DNA of 64,000 nt, taken from contig JACPNZ010000031.1 of assembly GCA_016185245.1 (NCBI GenBank), positions 124,001 to 188,000 of the forward strand, given 5' to 3'. Origin of the DNA: Hyphomicrobiales bacterium. GTDB taxonomy: Bacteria > Pseudomonadota > Alphaproteobacteria > Rhizobiales > Aestuariivirgaceae. Within the stretch, counting starts at the first letter, position 1. Each line of letters opens with the position of its first letter. The position numbers were made by a program, and so were the translations under genes. Below, one piece after another: positions 31,338 to 40,862 of this stretch. The notes beneath the pieces are model-generated. The model ran no database searches, was not told where the DNA came from, and was given only the letters and a program-made list of their open reading frames with translations.

Positions 31338-32480
31338 ATGCGGCGGGTCCTTGCCAGCCTTCGCGATATCTCCTCCGGCGATTGGGACCGGCTCGCCAAT
31401 CCGCCAGGAAGCGAGTTCAATCCGCTGGTCTCGTACGCATTCTTTTCGGCACTGGAGGAGTCGGGTTCGGCCACCGCCAAGACCGGCTGGACGCCCCGCC
31501 ACCTGGCGTTCGCCGATCCATCTGGCGCCATAGTGGGCCTCGCCCCCTGCTACCGCAAGAGCCACTCCTACGGCGAATATGTCTTCGACCACGCCTGGGC
31601 CGATGCCTACAACCGCGCCGGCGGACGTTATTACCCCAAGCTGCAGGTGGCGGTACCCTTCGCGCCGGTGCCGGGCCCCAGGCTCTTCGCCCCGACGGCG
31701 GAGCTACGCGCCGAACTGTCTCGCAACCTTGTCGATCTGTGTACGGAGGAACAGGCCTCGTCCGTCCATATCACCTTCCTGCCCGAGCCTGACTGGCAGG
31801 CGATCGGCGGCGGACCTTGGCTGCGGCGCACCGATATCCAGTTTCATTGGCACAATCCCGGCTACGCAACCTTCGACGACTTTCTCGCCAGCCTTGCCGC
31901 CGCCAAGCGCAAGAACATCCGCAAGGAGCGCGCCGCGATTGCCGCCGAAGGAGTCAGCTTCCAATGCCTCACCGGCGAGGCGATCACCGAGGCCCACTGG
32001 GACGCCTTCTTCCGGTTCTACATGGACACAGGTTCGCGCAAATGGGGCCAGCCCTATCTCAACCGCCGGTTCTTCAGCCTGATCGGCGAAAGCCTCAGCC
32101 GCCATATCCTGCTGGTCATCGCCAGCCGTGGCCGCCGGATGATCGCTGGAGCCCTCAACTTCATCGGCAGCGAGGCGCTCTATGGCCGCAACTGGGGGGC
32201 ACTCGAACCCCTGCCCTTCCTGCATTTCGAGGCCTGTTATTATCAGGCAATCGAGTTTGCCATCGACCACAAACTCACTCGCGTCGAGGCCGGCGCCCAG
32301 GGCGGTCACAAGCTTGCTCGCGGCTATCTTCCCTGCAAGACTTATAGCCTGCATTATCTCGCCCACAAGGGGCTGGCCCGCGCCGTCGCCGACTATCTCG
32401 CCGCCGAGCGGCTGGGAGTGGACGAGGAAGCGGCGGCCCTTGCCGGCCATTCGCCGTTCCGCCGGGAACAAGACTTCTGA
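31338..32480 (+). CDS. GNAT/FemAB-like acetyltransferase (DUF482)
   Basis: A 380-residue protein of the DUF482 (COG3146) family, annotated elsewhere as a FemAB-like or peptidoglycan-related GNAT enzyme of uncertain biochemistry. Typical pieces are FNPLVSYAFFSALEESGS at about 28-45, CYRKSHSYGEYVFDHAWADAY, SLAAAKRKNIRKERA and the C-terminal VEAGAQGGHKLARGYLP. Aminoacyl or acyl transfer has been proposed for the fold, but no substrate is established. The start codon follows the GDPD stop without a gap. Confidence 0.88.
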   Translation: MRRVLASLRDISSGDWDRLANPPGSEFNPLVSYAFFSALEESGSATAKTGWTPRHLAFADPSGAIVGLAPCYRKSHSYGEYVFDHAWADAYNRAGGRYYPKLQVAVPFAPVPGPRLFAPTAELRAELSRNLVDLCTEEQASSVHITFLPEPDWQAIGGGPWLRRTDIQFHWHNPGYATFDDFLASLAAAKRKNIRKERAAIAAEGVSFQCLTGEAITEAHWDAFFRFYMDTGSRKWGQPYLNRRFFSLIGESLSRHILLVIASRGRRMIAGALNFIGSEALYGRNWGALEPLPFLHFEACYYQAIEFAIDHKLTRVEAGAQGGHKLARGYLPCKTYSLHYLAHKGLARAVADYLAAERLGVDEEAAALAGHSPFRREQDF

Positions 32481-32492
32481 GAGGAAGCAACC

Positions 32493-32915
32493 ATGACGAC
32501 CTACGATCCCTCCAATATCTTCGCCAAGATCCTGCGCGGTGAAATTCCTTGCCACCGGGTCTATGAGGACGCGCACGTGCTGGCCTTCATGGACGTGATG
32601 CCCCAGGCCGACGGCCACCTGCTGGTCGTTCCCAAGGCGCCGTCACGCAACCTGCTTGACGCCGATCCGGCGATATTCGGCCCCCTGATGGCGGCGGTGC
32701 AGAAACTCGCTCGCGCCGCAAAGCAGGCCTTCGGCGCCGACGGTGTGCTCATCAAGCAATTCAACGAGCCGGCCGCCGGCCAGACGGTTTTTCACCTGCA
32801 TGTCCACGTGCTGCCGCGCCACGTGGGCATGGAGCTTCGCCCACACAGCGGCAAAATGGCCGATCACGCGGTACTGGCCCGCCATGCCGAGATGATCCGG
32901 GCCGCCCTCGGCTGA
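32493..32915 (+). CDS. HIT family nucleotide-binding protein
   Basis: A 140-residue histidine-triad protein of the HINT branch, which hydrolyses nucleotide phosphoramidates or acts on nucleotidyl conjugates. It has IFAKILRGEIPCHRVYED at the N-terminus and the triad HLHVHVLPRH at about residues 98-107. It is preceded by GAGAGGAAG and lies 12 bases after the GNAT gene. It is the last gene of the plus-strand operon and converges on fabZ with a 51-base gap. Confidence 0.94.
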   Translation: MTTYDPSNIFAKILRGEIPCHRVYEDAHVLAFMDVMPQADGHLLVVPKAPSRNLLDADPAIFGPLMAAVQKLARAAKQAFGADGVLIKQFNEPAAGQTVFHLHVHVLPRHVGMELRPHSGKMADHAVLARHAEMIRAALG

Positions 32916-32966
32916 GATTGCCGGCTATTCCTTCCTGACCGAAATTTAACTGTGGTGGTGGGGCTA

Positions 32967-33443
32967 TTATTCGCCGCGTTCGTTCATCAGCATGGCGCCG
33001 ATTTCGGCCTCGGCCACCTTCTTGCCGTCGACATGGGCTTCGCACCAGTATTTCCATACCGGTGCCCGCTTGTTGCCGAGCTTGACATGGAAGTGCACCG
33101 TATCGCCCGGCACCACAGGCTTGCGGAAACGGGCCTTGTCGATCGACATGAAGAACACCAGCTTGCCGGCGTGAGCATCGCCCAGGTGAGCTAGCACCAC
33201 CGCCCCTGCCGTCTGGGCCATGGCCTCGATCAGCAGCACCCCCGGCATCACCGGCCGGCCCGGGAAGTGGCCCTGGAAGAATGGCTCGTTGACGGTGACG
33301 TTCTTGATGCCGGTACCGCTCTCCTCGCCGTCGAGATCGACCAGCTTGTCGATCAGCAGAAACGGATAGCGATGCGGCAGGAGCTTCATGATCCTGGCTA
33401 TATCCGCCGTCTTCAACGTCCTGCCTTCGCTGTCTGCGGCCAT
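32967..33443 (-). CDS. fabZ: 3-hydroxyacyl-[ACP] dehydratase FabZ
   Basis: A 158-residue hot-dog dehydratase of type II fatty-acid synthesis. [13 protein letters not shown] carries the catalytic His (about residue 26). [20 protein letters not shown] carries the catalytic Glu region. A GGAGGG ribosome-binding site before the ATG at 33443 decides the start; the longer frame to 33545 lacks one. In most alphaproteobacteria fabZ lies between lpxD and lpxA. Here neither neighbour is present: a 184-base non-coding gap with a palindrome lies upstream and a convergent operon lies downstream. Confidence 0.96.
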   Translation of the reverse strand: MAADSEGRTLKTADIARIMKLLPHRYPFLLIDKLVDLDGEESGTGIKNVTVNEPFFQGHFPGRPVMPGVLLIEAMAQTAGAVVLAHLGDAHAGKLVFFMSIDKARFRKPVVPGDTVHFHVKLGNKRAPVWKYWCEAHVDGKKVAEAEIGAMLMNERGE

Positions 33444-33526
33444 CGCCAACCCTCCAAATGCAACGGACGGCCTCTTGACCGTCCGCCCCATTGTACTGTG
33501 CCCCGCGATTTCGTCTAGCGCAACGG

Positions 33527-33553
33527 ACCCGCAAGTGGAATCCACTTGCGGGT
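33527..33553. repeat. 27-base near-perfect palindrome between bamA and fabZ
   Basis: Two 13-base arms (ACCCGCAAGTGGA and its complement) are separated by a single A. About 40 bases further on, a second inverted repeat (CCCCAAAGT...ACTTTTGGG, 33594-33617) follows an AGCACCGGAT segment. The arrangement resembles the dispersed palindromic repeats with AAGTGGATTCCACTT cores found in Rhizobiales genomes. It occupies the gap where lpxD is usually found and could also act as a terminator or mRNA-stabilising hairpin between bamA and fabZ. Confidence 0.75.
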
Positions 33554-33627
33554 GAAAAGTTGCGCCAGCTCATATGCTTGAGCACCGGATTGCCCCAAAG
33601 TAGTAGCCACTTTTGGGTCCGGATACT

Positions 33628-35982
33628 CTAGAAGCGCGTGCCCACCGAGAACCGGAACCATTCGGTGTCGTCGTACTTCGCCTTCATCAGCGGATAGCTG
33701 AAATCGAAACGCAACGGTCCGAACGGCGACTGCCAGACGATGCCGGCTCCGACCGAGGCACGGAAGGCCATGGTGTCGAAGACCGTGCAGTCCTTAGGTG
33801 CCGTCGCGCCGCATTTTCCGGTGCCCTTGGCGACCGACTTGTAGGGCGAGCCGAACACCGTGCCGAAATCGGAGAATACCGCGCCGCCGATGCCCCACTC
33901 TTCCGGAAGCCCCAACGGGAAGCTCATTTCGATCGTGCCAATGGCATAATTGGTGCCGCCGATCGAATACCTATTGCCGTCGTTGCCGATCTGGTGCGGG
34001 CCGACGCCCGACAGGGCAAAGCCGCGGAACGTATCGCCGCCCTTGTAGAAGAGATCCTGCACGGAGATGTTATTGCCCCCGAGCGGCTGCAGGTGGCCGG
34101 CGTTGCCCTCGAACTTCAGCACCACCGAGTCCTCGTAGACCGGAACGAAGTACCAGCCGTGCCCTTCGACACTGGCAAGTCGCACGCTGCCGCCGAGGCC
34201 CGCGATCTCGCCATCGAGTTCGCCGCGGAACCCGTTGGTGGGTTTGACCGGGCTGTCGAGGTTGTCCCAGATATAGGCGGCGGAGATTGAGGACTTGACC
34301 GAACTTCCGCCGCTGGCGATGACCGCGGGGGCGGCCCTGCTGGCGTCGACCCCGTCAATCCTGCGCCAGGCGAGGCCGTACCTAAAATTGACGCTCGAAT
34401 ATTCGTCGAGCTCGAAGCCGGTGCGCAAAGCCCCGCCGACCTGCTTGCTCTTGTAGCCCGACGTGCGGGTATTATCGGTAGCGATGGCGAAGGCGTCGAC
34501 GCCAGCCGAAATCGGCAGGCCGAGGAAATAGGGATCGGTGAAGCTGAAATCCACCTGCTGGCGTACGAAGCTCAGTGAGGTGTTGAGTCTGAGGTCATCG
34601 CCCTTGCCGAGGAAGTTGCGTTCCTCGAGCGACACCGAGCCGATCACCGCCTCGGTGGTGGAATAGCCGACCGAGAAGCTGATCGAACCGGTCGTTTTTT
34701 CCTGAACCGCCACCACCAGCACGATCTTGTCGGGGGCGGAACCCGGGTCCTCGCGGAAATCGATCTTGTCGAAGAAGTCGAGGGCCGTCAGGCGCCGCCG
34801 GGCCCGGTCGATCAATACCCGATTGAAAGCGTCGCCCTCGAACAATTTGAGCTCCCGGCGGATTACCTGGTCCTCGGTGCGGATATTGCCGACAATGTCG
34901 ATGCGCTCGATGTAGGTGCGCGGGCCTTCGCTGATATTGTAGGTGATATTGAGGGTGCTCTGGCCCGGATTGCGGTCGATCTGCGGATCGACCTTGGCGA
35001 AGACGAAGCCCTGCCGCGAGGCCTCCAGCGTCAGGTTTTCCACCGTCTTGTCGACTAGGCTCGCATCATAGGGGTCGCCAACCCCGGTCTTGACACCGGA
35101 CTTAAGCCCGCTGGGATCGAGCGACACGTTGCCGGTGTTCACGGCGACGTCGGCCACCTTGTAGCGCGGCCCTTCCTCGATCGTGTAGGTGATGATGAAA
35201 TTCTGGCCGTCGGGCGTGAGCCGTGCATCGGCGGCGGGCACCCGTACGTCGGCGAAACCGTTCTTGAGATAGTAGCGGCGCAATAGCTCCTTGTCGTATT
35301 CGACCCGGTCGGCATCATAGGTATCGTTGCGCTGGAAGAACTTCCACCAGCTGTGTTCGGCGGTGCCGATCACCCCCTTCAAGTCGCTTTCGCCGAAGGC
35401 GGTGTTGCCGATGAAGTTAATGCTGGTGACCGTGGTTTCGACACCCTCGGTGATGGCGAACACCAGGTCGACCCGGTTTTCCGGTTGGCGAATGATCTGC
35501 GGCGCCACCTTCACCGAGTAGTAGCCACTGCGCCGGTAGAGCGCGATGATGCGGTTCACGTCGCTCTGCACCTTGGAGCGGGTGAACATGGTGCGTTCCT
35601 TGAGTTCGACCTCCTTGGCGAGATCGCTGTCCTTGATCTGCGAATTGCCCTCGAAGTTGACCCGGTTGATCATGGGGTTTTCCACCACCCTAACAACCAG
35701 GTCATTGCCGCGGCGGACGATCTGCACGTCGGAGAACAGGCCGGTCTGGAACAGGGCCTTGACCGATTCATCGATCTTCAGCGCATCGAAGGACTGACCG
35801 GCCGAGACCTGCATGTAGGACAAGACCGTGTCGACTTCGACCCGCTGGTTGCCCTCGACGATGACCCGGGAGATGACCTGGGCGGCATGGGCCTGCGTCG
35901 CCACACCCGAGGGCCCGGCCACGGGCAGGAGCGTGGACAGAAAAAACGCCAATACTCCTACGATTACAAACCGATACCGCAT
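33628..35982 (-). CDS. bamA: Outer-membrane assembly factor BamA
   Basis: A 784-residue Omp85 protein that inserts beta-barrel proteins in the outer membrane. A signal peptide (RFVIVGVLAFFLSTLLPVAG, cleavage near AHA-AQ) is followed by five POTRA domains (about residues 35-430, beginning SRVIVEGNQRVE). A C-terminal 16-strand barrel follows, ending in the classical final strand DTEWFRFSVGTRF with terminal Phe. GFRGELDGEIAGLGG and FRFDFSYPL-type strands are recognisable. An in-frame TTG precedes the ATG at 35982, which I prefer. It is co-oriented with rseP upstream. Confidence 0.97.
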   Translation of the reverse strand: MRYRFVIVGVLAFFLSTLLPVAGPSGVATQAHAAQVISRVIVEGNQRVEVDTVLSYMQVSAGQSFDALKIDESVKALFQTGLFSDVQIVRRGNDLVVRVVENPMINRVNFEGNSQIKDSDLAKEVELKERTMFTRSKVQSDVNRIIALYRRSGYYSVKVAPQIIRQPENRVDLVFAITEGVETTVTSINFIGNTAFGESDLKGVIGTAEHSWWKFFQRNDTYDADRVEYDKELLRRYYLKNGFADVRVPAADARLTPDGQNFIITYTIEEGPRYKVADVAVNTGNVSLDPSGLKSGVKTGVGDPYDASLVDKTVENLTLEASRQGFVFAKVDPQIDRNPGQSTLNITYNISEGPRTYIERIDIVGNIRTEDQVIRRELKLFEGDAFNRVLIDRARRRLTALDFFDKIDFREDPGSAPDKIVLVVAVQEKTTGSISFSVGYSTTEAVIGSVSLEERNFLGKGDDLRLNTSLSFVRQQVDFSFTDPYFLGLPISAGVDAFAIATDNTRTSGYKSKQVGGALRTGFELDEYSSVNFRYGLAWRRIDGVDASRAAPAVIASGGSSVKSSISAAYIWDNLDSPVKPTNGFRGELDGEIAGLGGSVRLASVEGHGWYFVPVYEDSVVLKFEGNAGHLQPLGGNNISVQDLFYKGGDTFRGFALSGVGPHQIGNDGNRYSIGGTNYAIGTIEMSFPLGLPEEWGIGGAVFSDFGTVFGSPYKSVAKGTGKCGATAPKDCTVFDTMAFRASVGAGIVWQSPFGPLRFDFSYPLMKAKYDDTEWFRFSVGTRF

Positions 35983-36089
35983 CAAGAGGTCAATCTTCCC
36001 TAGCCAAACCGTCCCACCAGAATCCCCGCCGCCGTGTGCCGTTTTATCCGCTTTCCCCTTGATTGCAAATGAATTTGCCCCCTCGGGGA

Positions 36090-37238
36090 TCAGCCACCGA
36101 TGGCCATGGCGATAAGCCGGATGACGTCATTCCAGGTGCCCACCACCATCAGCATGATCACCAGCGAAAATCCGATGCGGAAACCCCACTCTTGGGCATT
36201 GGGGCCGAGCGGCTTGCCACGCAGGGCCTCGATACCATAGTAAACTAGGTGCCCACCATCCAGCATAGGGATTGGGAAGAGGTTAATAAGTCCGATACTC
36301 ACCGACAAAAAGGCGATCACGGAAATGAACTGGAAAATGCCCACCGAGGCGGCGTCGCCGGCTGCCTTGGCCATGGCGATGGGCCCGCCGAGCTGATCGG
36401 CTTTCTCATTACCGGTCACCAGCTTGCCGAGATAATCGAAGGTCATGGATACGATAAACCAGGTGCGCTCGACGCCCTTCTGAAGGGCCTTGCCCGGCGA
36501 ATAGCGCTGGTAAGTAACGTCGCCCTGGGGATCGTGCTCGACGCCAAGGCGGCCGATCCGGATTTTGCCGCCGAAACCATCCGGTTCCTCGCGGAGTTCA
36601 GGGGTTATCGCAAGTGTCAGCCGCTCGCTACCGCGCTCGATCACCACGGACATCGGCTCGCCGGCCCGGGTGACAATGGCTTCCTGCAGATCGGAAAAAT
36701 ACTCGATCGCGCGGCCGTCAACCGACAAGATCAGGTCGCCCGGCTTGAGGCCGGCCTTCTCGGCAGCGCTTCCGGCCTGTACCCGGTCGACCCGGGGTTC
36801 GCTGACCGGCACTCCGACGATAGCGAAGGCGGCGGTGAAGATGGCGATGGCGAGGAGGAAATTGGCGACCGGTCCGGCGGCCACCACGGCGGCCCGCTGC
36901 CACACCGGCTTGCCGTGAAAGTCGCCGGGCTCGCGTGGGCCGCCGGCGGCGGGTGCGGCGCCCGGCAGGCTTGCCGGATTGGCGTCACCGAGGAATTTGA
37001 CGTAGCCACCAAGCGGGATCCATGAAATCTTCCAGCGCGTTCCGTGGCGATCGTACCAGCCGGCGATCTCCTTGCCGAAGCCGATGGAAAAGGCCTCGAT
37101 CTTCACCCCGCACCAGCGCGCCACCAGAAAATGGCCAAGCTCGTGGATGAATACGATCACCATGAGCGCCACCAGGAACGGCAGAGCATAGAACACCGCG
37201 GTGGTCCCGGGCAGAATGAGCAACGCTGACAAATTCAT
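36090..37238 (-). CDS. rseP: RIP metalloprotease RseP (site-2 protease)
   Basis: A 382-residue M50 intramembrane protease of the inner membrane. The first membrane segment carries the zinc site FIHELGHFLVARWCG. A PDZ domain lies around 125-210 (AEKAGLKPGDLILSVDGRAIE). The C-terminal segment has the third zinc ligand in NLFPIPMLDGGHL. The ATG at 37238 with an ACAGGA ribosome-binding site gives the normal N-terminus, and the longer frame to 37340 looks non-coding. dxr, normally between cdsA and rseP, is absent: only about 150 bases separate the two genes. Confidence 0.95.
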   Translation of the reverse strand: MNLSALLILPGTTAVFYALPFLVALMVIVFIHELGHFLVARWCGVKIEAFSIGFGKEIAGWYDRHGTRWKISWIPLGGYVKFLGDANPASLPGAAPAAGGPREPGDFHGKPVWQRAAVVAAGPVANFLLAIAIFTAAFAIVGVPVSEPRVDRVQAGSAAEKAGLKPGDLILSVDGRAIEYFSDLQEAIVTRAGEPMSVVIERGSERLTLAITPELREEPDGFGGKIRIGRLGVEHDPQGDVTYQRYSPGKALQKGVERTWFIVSMTFDYLGKLVTGNEKADQLGGPIAMAKAAGDAASVGIFQFISVIAFLSVSIGLINLFPIPMLDGGHLVYYGIEALRGKPLGPNAQEWGFRIGFSLVIMLMVVGTWNDVIRLIAMAIGG

Positions 37239-37390
37239 GGTCCTGTTCCCGTTCGGCGGCGGCGAGACCGAAATGGTTCCCGAACCTGCGCCATCCCCTG
37301 CTCCGCAAGGCCCGTGCCAATGCGTGACGAATTTTATCAATTGTTAACCACAAGACCGGGGCATTGCGACATTATTTCGGCAAATCATGG

Positions 37391-38227
37391 TTACCAAGCG
37401 AGAAGCCCGGCGCCTGTGGCGGCAATGCCACCGTGCAAAAGCCCGATGAGTGCGCCGACGGTGGCCACCGCGACGAGGCCGTCGACTCGGTCGATGATGC
37501 CGCCGTGACCCGGAATGATACGGCCGGAATCCTTCACCCCGTAATGACGCTTGAGCGCCGACTTGAACAGGTCGCCGGCCTGCTCGACGATCGCCAGGAG
37601 GCCGGCCAGGATTGCCAGTCCGGTCACGCTGCCAATTCCGGTCACCAGGGCGAAGATGGCCGCCGCGACAGCGCTTCCCAGGATCGCCCCGCCGAGACCC
37701 GCCCAGGTCTTTTTGGGCGAGATGACGGGCGCAAGCTTCGGCCCGCCGATGATGCGGCCGGAGAAATAGGCCAGCGTATCGGCGGCCCAGACGATCGCCA
37801 GGAGCCACATGATCGCCGCGGCACCTTGAGCGGGATCGGAATGCAGCAGAACCAGCGCCACCGCCGGTAAGCTCACATAGGGCACGCCGAGATAGCGCCA
37901 CATGATATGGCTCCGATCGCTGGCGGAGGCCCGCCAGGCGGACAGCGCGGTGAGCGCGGCAATGGCGAGGATTGCCGAACCGGGCGGCAGAAATGCCCCG
38001 CTCAAGGCGCCGGCGGCATGGAGGGCGAACTGCAGCGGATCGCCGGCATGGGCGATCGCCGTCCACTCCTGGGCCATCAATACGGCGAGCAGCGCCACCA
38101 TCAGGGTGAACCACGCCCCGCCCACCCAGACATCGACGAGGACGGCCGGGATCAGGACGGCGGCGGAAAGTGCGCGTATCCCGAGGTCGCTCCACTTTGC
38201 CGGCTGCGTTTCGCCCGGAGCGGCCAT
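37391..38227 (-). CDS. cdsA: Phosphatidate cytidylyltransferase CdsA
   Basis: A 278-residue multi-helix inner-membrane enzyme making CDP-diacylglycerol. The C-terminal signature is present in pieces: SPKKTWAGLGGAILGS and later KRHYGVKDSGRIIPGHGGIIDRVDG. The start ATG overlaps the uppS stop by one base (TGATG), so the genes are coupled. The upstream extension of the frame is a uppS shadow. The terminal helix ends LHGGIAATGAGLLAW. Confidence 0.95.
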   Translation of the reverse strand: MAAPGETQPAKWSDLGIRALSAAVLIPAVLVDVWVGGAWFTLMVALLAVLMAQEWTAIAHAGDPLQFALHAAGALSGAFLPPGSAILAIAALTALSAWRASASDRSHIMWRYLGVPYVSLPAVALVLLHSDPAQGAAAIMWLLAIVWAADTLAYFSGRIIGGPKLAPVISPKKTWAGLGGAILGSAVAAAIFALVTGIGSVTGLAILAGLLAIVEQAGDLFKSALKRHYGVKDSGRIIPGHGGIIDRVDGLVAVATVGALIGLLHGGIAATGAGLLAW

Positions 38228-38961
38228 CAGGCTGATTGCGCCTTGATGCCGCCGAAGCGGCGCTCGCGCGACTGGTACTCGGCGATCGCCCGGCGCAGGA
38301 CCTCGGCGCTGAAGTCGGGCCAATATTCCGGCACGAAGACAAATTCGGTGTAGGCGCACTGCCACAGCAGGTAATTGGACAGCCGCTGCTCGCCGCCGGT
38401 ACGGATCAACAGATCGGGATCGGGAATACCGCCGGTATCGAGATGGTTGGCGAGCACCGCCGGGGTGATGTCGGAGACCGCGATCTTGCCCTCGGCCACC
38501 TTGCGGGCCACCGTCTGGGCCGCCCGGGTGATTTCCTGGCGGCTGCCGTAGTTGAAGGCGACGACGAGGCGGAGACCGGTGTTGTCGCAGGTCATAATCT
38601 CGGCTTCCTCGAGCTGGGCGACGATGCCGGGATCGAGACCGTCACGCTCGCCGATGACGCTGATCCTGACGCCAGCCTGGTGCAGGTCGGCCACGTCCTT
38701 GCGGATGAAGCGGCGCAAAAGGTCGAGGAGGAAGGTTACCTCGGCCACCGGCCTGGACCAGTTTTCCGAGCTGAAGGAGTAGATGGTGAGATATTCGACG
38801 CCGAGTTCGGCGGCGGCGCGCACCGCCCGGCGCAGCGCCTCGACGCCTTGCTTGTGGCCAGCCGAGCGCGGCAGGCCGCGGGCCGCCGCCCAGCGCCCGT
38901 TACCGTCCATGATGACCGCCACATGGCGGGGAACACCGTTGGGATTTGCAAGGTCGGCCAT
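38227..38961 (-). CDS. uppS: Undecaprenyl (isoprenyl) diphosphate synthase
   Basis: A 244-residue cis-prenyltransferase producing the lipid carrier for peptidoglycan and surface polysaccharides. [25 protein letters not shown] holds the catalytic Asp. [23 protein letters not shown] and [19 protein letters not shown] are the other conserved blocks, all intact. It lies 15 bases after frr and overlaps cdsA. Confidence 0.97.
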   Translation of the reverse strand: MADLANPNGVPRHVAVIMDGNGRWAAARGLPRSAGHKQGVEALRRAVRAAAELGVEYLTIYSFSSENWSRPVAEVTFLLDLLRRFIRKDVADLHQAGVRISVIGERDGLDPGIVAQLEEAEIMTCDNTGLRLVVAFNYGSRQEITRAAQTVARKVAEGKIAVSDITPAVLANHLDTGGIPDPDLLIRTGGEQRLSNYLLWQCAYTEFVFVPEYWPDFSAEVLRRAIAEYQSRERRFGGIKAQSA

Positions 38962-38976
38962 GGACAGTGCCGGGCC

Positions 38977-39543
38977 TCAGACCTGCATGATCTCGGCTTC
39001 CTTGCCCTTCAGCGCCGCGTCGATTTCCTTGATCGTATCGTCGGTCATCTTCTGGACTTCGTCGGCCTTCTTCTTGTGGTCGTCCTCGCTGATCATGTGC
39101 TCCTTCTCGAGGACCTTCAGCTGATCCATGCCGTCGCGCCGGACGTTGCGCACCGCGATCCGGGCCTTTTCGGCATACTGATGGGCGACTTTCACCAGTT
39201 CCTTGCGGCGATCTTGTGTCAGGTCTGGCATGCGCAGCCGGATCACCTGGCCCTCGGTCTGCGGATTGAGGCCGAGGTTGGAGGCATGAATCGCCTTCTC
39301 GACGGCGATCACCAGGCCCTTGTCCCAGACGTTGATCTGCAAGAGGCGGGCCTCCGGCACGGTAACCGAGGCCACCTGGGTGAGCGGCATGCTGGCGCCA
39401 TAGGCATCGACATGAATGGGCTCGAGCAGGCTAGCCGAGGCGCGCCCGGTTCGCAGGCCGCCGAAATCGTGCTTCAGAACATCGACTGCGCCATGCATGC
39501 GGCGCTTGATTTCCTGACCGTTGTAGGGAGCGGGCTGGGCCAT
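38977..39543 (-). CDS. frr: Ribosome recycling factor
   Basis: A 188-residue two-domain protein that splits post-termination ribosomes with EF-G. Family blocks are [48 protein letters not shown] and [18 protein letters not shown] start at 39564 is possible, but the ATG at 39543 gives the usual length and comes four bases after the pyrH stop. It is part of the pyrH-frr-uppS-cdsA-rseP-bamA-fabZ series. Confidence 0.97.
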   Translation of the reverse strand: MAQPAPYNGQEIKRRMHGAVDVLKHDFGGLRTGRASASLLEPIHVDAYGASMPLTQVASVTVPEARLLQINVWDKGLVIAVEKAIHASNLGLNPQTEGQVIRLRMPDLTQDRRKELVKVAHQYAEKARIAVRNVRRDGMDQLKVLEKEHMISEDDHKKKADEVQKMTDDTIKEIDAALKGKEAEIMQV

Positions 39544-39547
39544 CGGA

Positions 39548-40267
39548 TCAGTCCTTGGTGACAATCGTGAAACGGCCTTTGCCGTGCAGGGCTTCGGCCA
39601 CGGCGGCAGGCTTGCGGATCGAGAACACCACTACCGGAATACCGTTATCCCGCGCAAGGGCGATGGCCGCCGGGTCCATGATCCTGAGGTCGCGGGCCAG
39701 GATTTCGGTGAATGAGATGCGCTCGAAGCGCTGGGCCGTGGGCTCGGTCTTGGGATCGGCCGAGTAGACCCCGTCGACGCTGGTGCCCTTGAACAGGGCC
39801 TCGCAGCGCAGTTCCGCCGCCCTAAGTGCCGCCCCCGTATCGGTGGTGAAGAAGGGCAGCCCCGTACCCGCCGCACAGATGAGAATGCGCCTCTGCTCCA
39901 GATGGTGGATGCCCTTGGAGGCGGAATAGGTTTCGCACACCGTCGGCATGGCGATGGCCGAGAGAACGCGCGCATCGGCGCCTTTGGAACGCAGCACGCT
40001 CTGCATGGCGAGTGCATTCATCACCGTCGCCATGATGCCCATGTGGTCGGCGGCGACCCGGTCCATGCCCTTGGTCGCCCCGGCCAGCCCGCGGAAAATG
40101 TTGCCGCCGCCGATCACCAGGGCGATCTCGGCGCCCAGTGCGGCGCAGGCCATGATCTCATCGGCCACCCGGCCGACGGTCGCCAGATCGATGCCATAGG
40201 GCTCCGCCCCCATCAGCACCTGGCCGGAAACCTTGAGCAGGATGCGCTTGAACTTGAGTGCTGTCAT
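39548..40267 (-). CDS. pyrH: UMP kinase
   Basis: A 239-residue bacterial amino-acid-kinase-fold UMP kinase. The N-terminal [14 protein letters not shown] and GGGNIFRG bind phosphate. [18 protein letters not shown] is the allosteric/UMP region, and [15 protein letters not shown] lies in the C-terminal half. The start overlaps by four bases (ATGA) the stop of a 75-codon ORF on the same strand that may or may not be real. rpsB-tsf, the usual upstream partners, are not present here. A non-coding stretch lies upstream instead. Confidence 0.96.
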   Translation of the reverse strand: MTALKFKRILLKVSGQVLMGAEPYGIDLATVGRVADEIMACAALGAEIALVIGGGNIFRGLAGATKGMDRVAADHMGIMATVMNALAMQSVLRSKGADARVLSAIAMPTVCETYSASKGIHHLEQRRILICAAGTGLPFFTTDTGAALRAAELRCEALFKGTSVDGVYSADPKTEPTAQRFERISFTEILARDLRIMDPAAIALARDNGIPVVVFSIRKPAAVAEALHGKGRFTIVTKD

Positions 40268-40342
40268 GGAAGTCCCGAGCCCAGAAGAAAATTCGGTTCG
40301 GCACTGTAAACGGCGGCGGCCGATTCGTCTTGCATTGGCAAC

Positions 40343-40488
40343 CTATGCCGTAAGCCCCAGGCTCTCGCGCACCCGCTCGACCCCTTTTTGGCGATACCCC
40401 CGGCAGCGGGGCGGTCGTGGGTGGTCAGCCATTCCCGATCGGCAAGCATGATGTTCTCCAGTGTTGGCAGGTTGGGGATTTTGGGCAT
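40343..40488 (-). pseudogene. Possible frameshifted small CDS upstream of pyrH
   Basis: An ATG at 40488, preceded by GGCGGAGCT, opens MPKIPNLPTLENIMLADREW followed by LTTHDRPAAGG, which has coding-like composition. In the same frame it then becomes Ser/Arg-rich and runs to 40264. With one base inserted in the G5 run near 40,400 the frame instead continues as YRQKGVERVRESLGLTA and stops at 40343, which looks more protein-like. Either the gene is frameshifted, the assembly has a homopolymer error, or this is a leader ORF coupled to pyrH. Function is unknown. Confidence 0.35.
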
Positions 40489-40862
40489 AGCTCCGCCCTT
40501 GCTGGCGCCGGTTACTCCGGCCGCCGGGGAAAGAGGGCTCCACCTCAAGGGCGGAGGGGAGGCGCAGGCAGCGCTTCACCGCAGGGTAGTGGTAGGAACA
40601 AGCGGTTCTTCACCCCGCCTGCGCCGCGGATTTTGACCATTGCCCACACCCGACTTACGGAAGTTCCAGACTTTATCACATGAACCTCAATCCGGGGAGT
40701 GTGAGCGGTCCCTGGTTAGGAAAGCGTCCGTCGCTTTCCACTTCAGGCCCCGCATCTTCTTCCCCGGTCTTTGACGGCTCGCGAACCGCCCCTCCATGGG
40801 AAGGCGACGGTGGGACTATATACCATAGGAAAACAGTGTCAAGAGAAAAACGAGGGCGAGCA

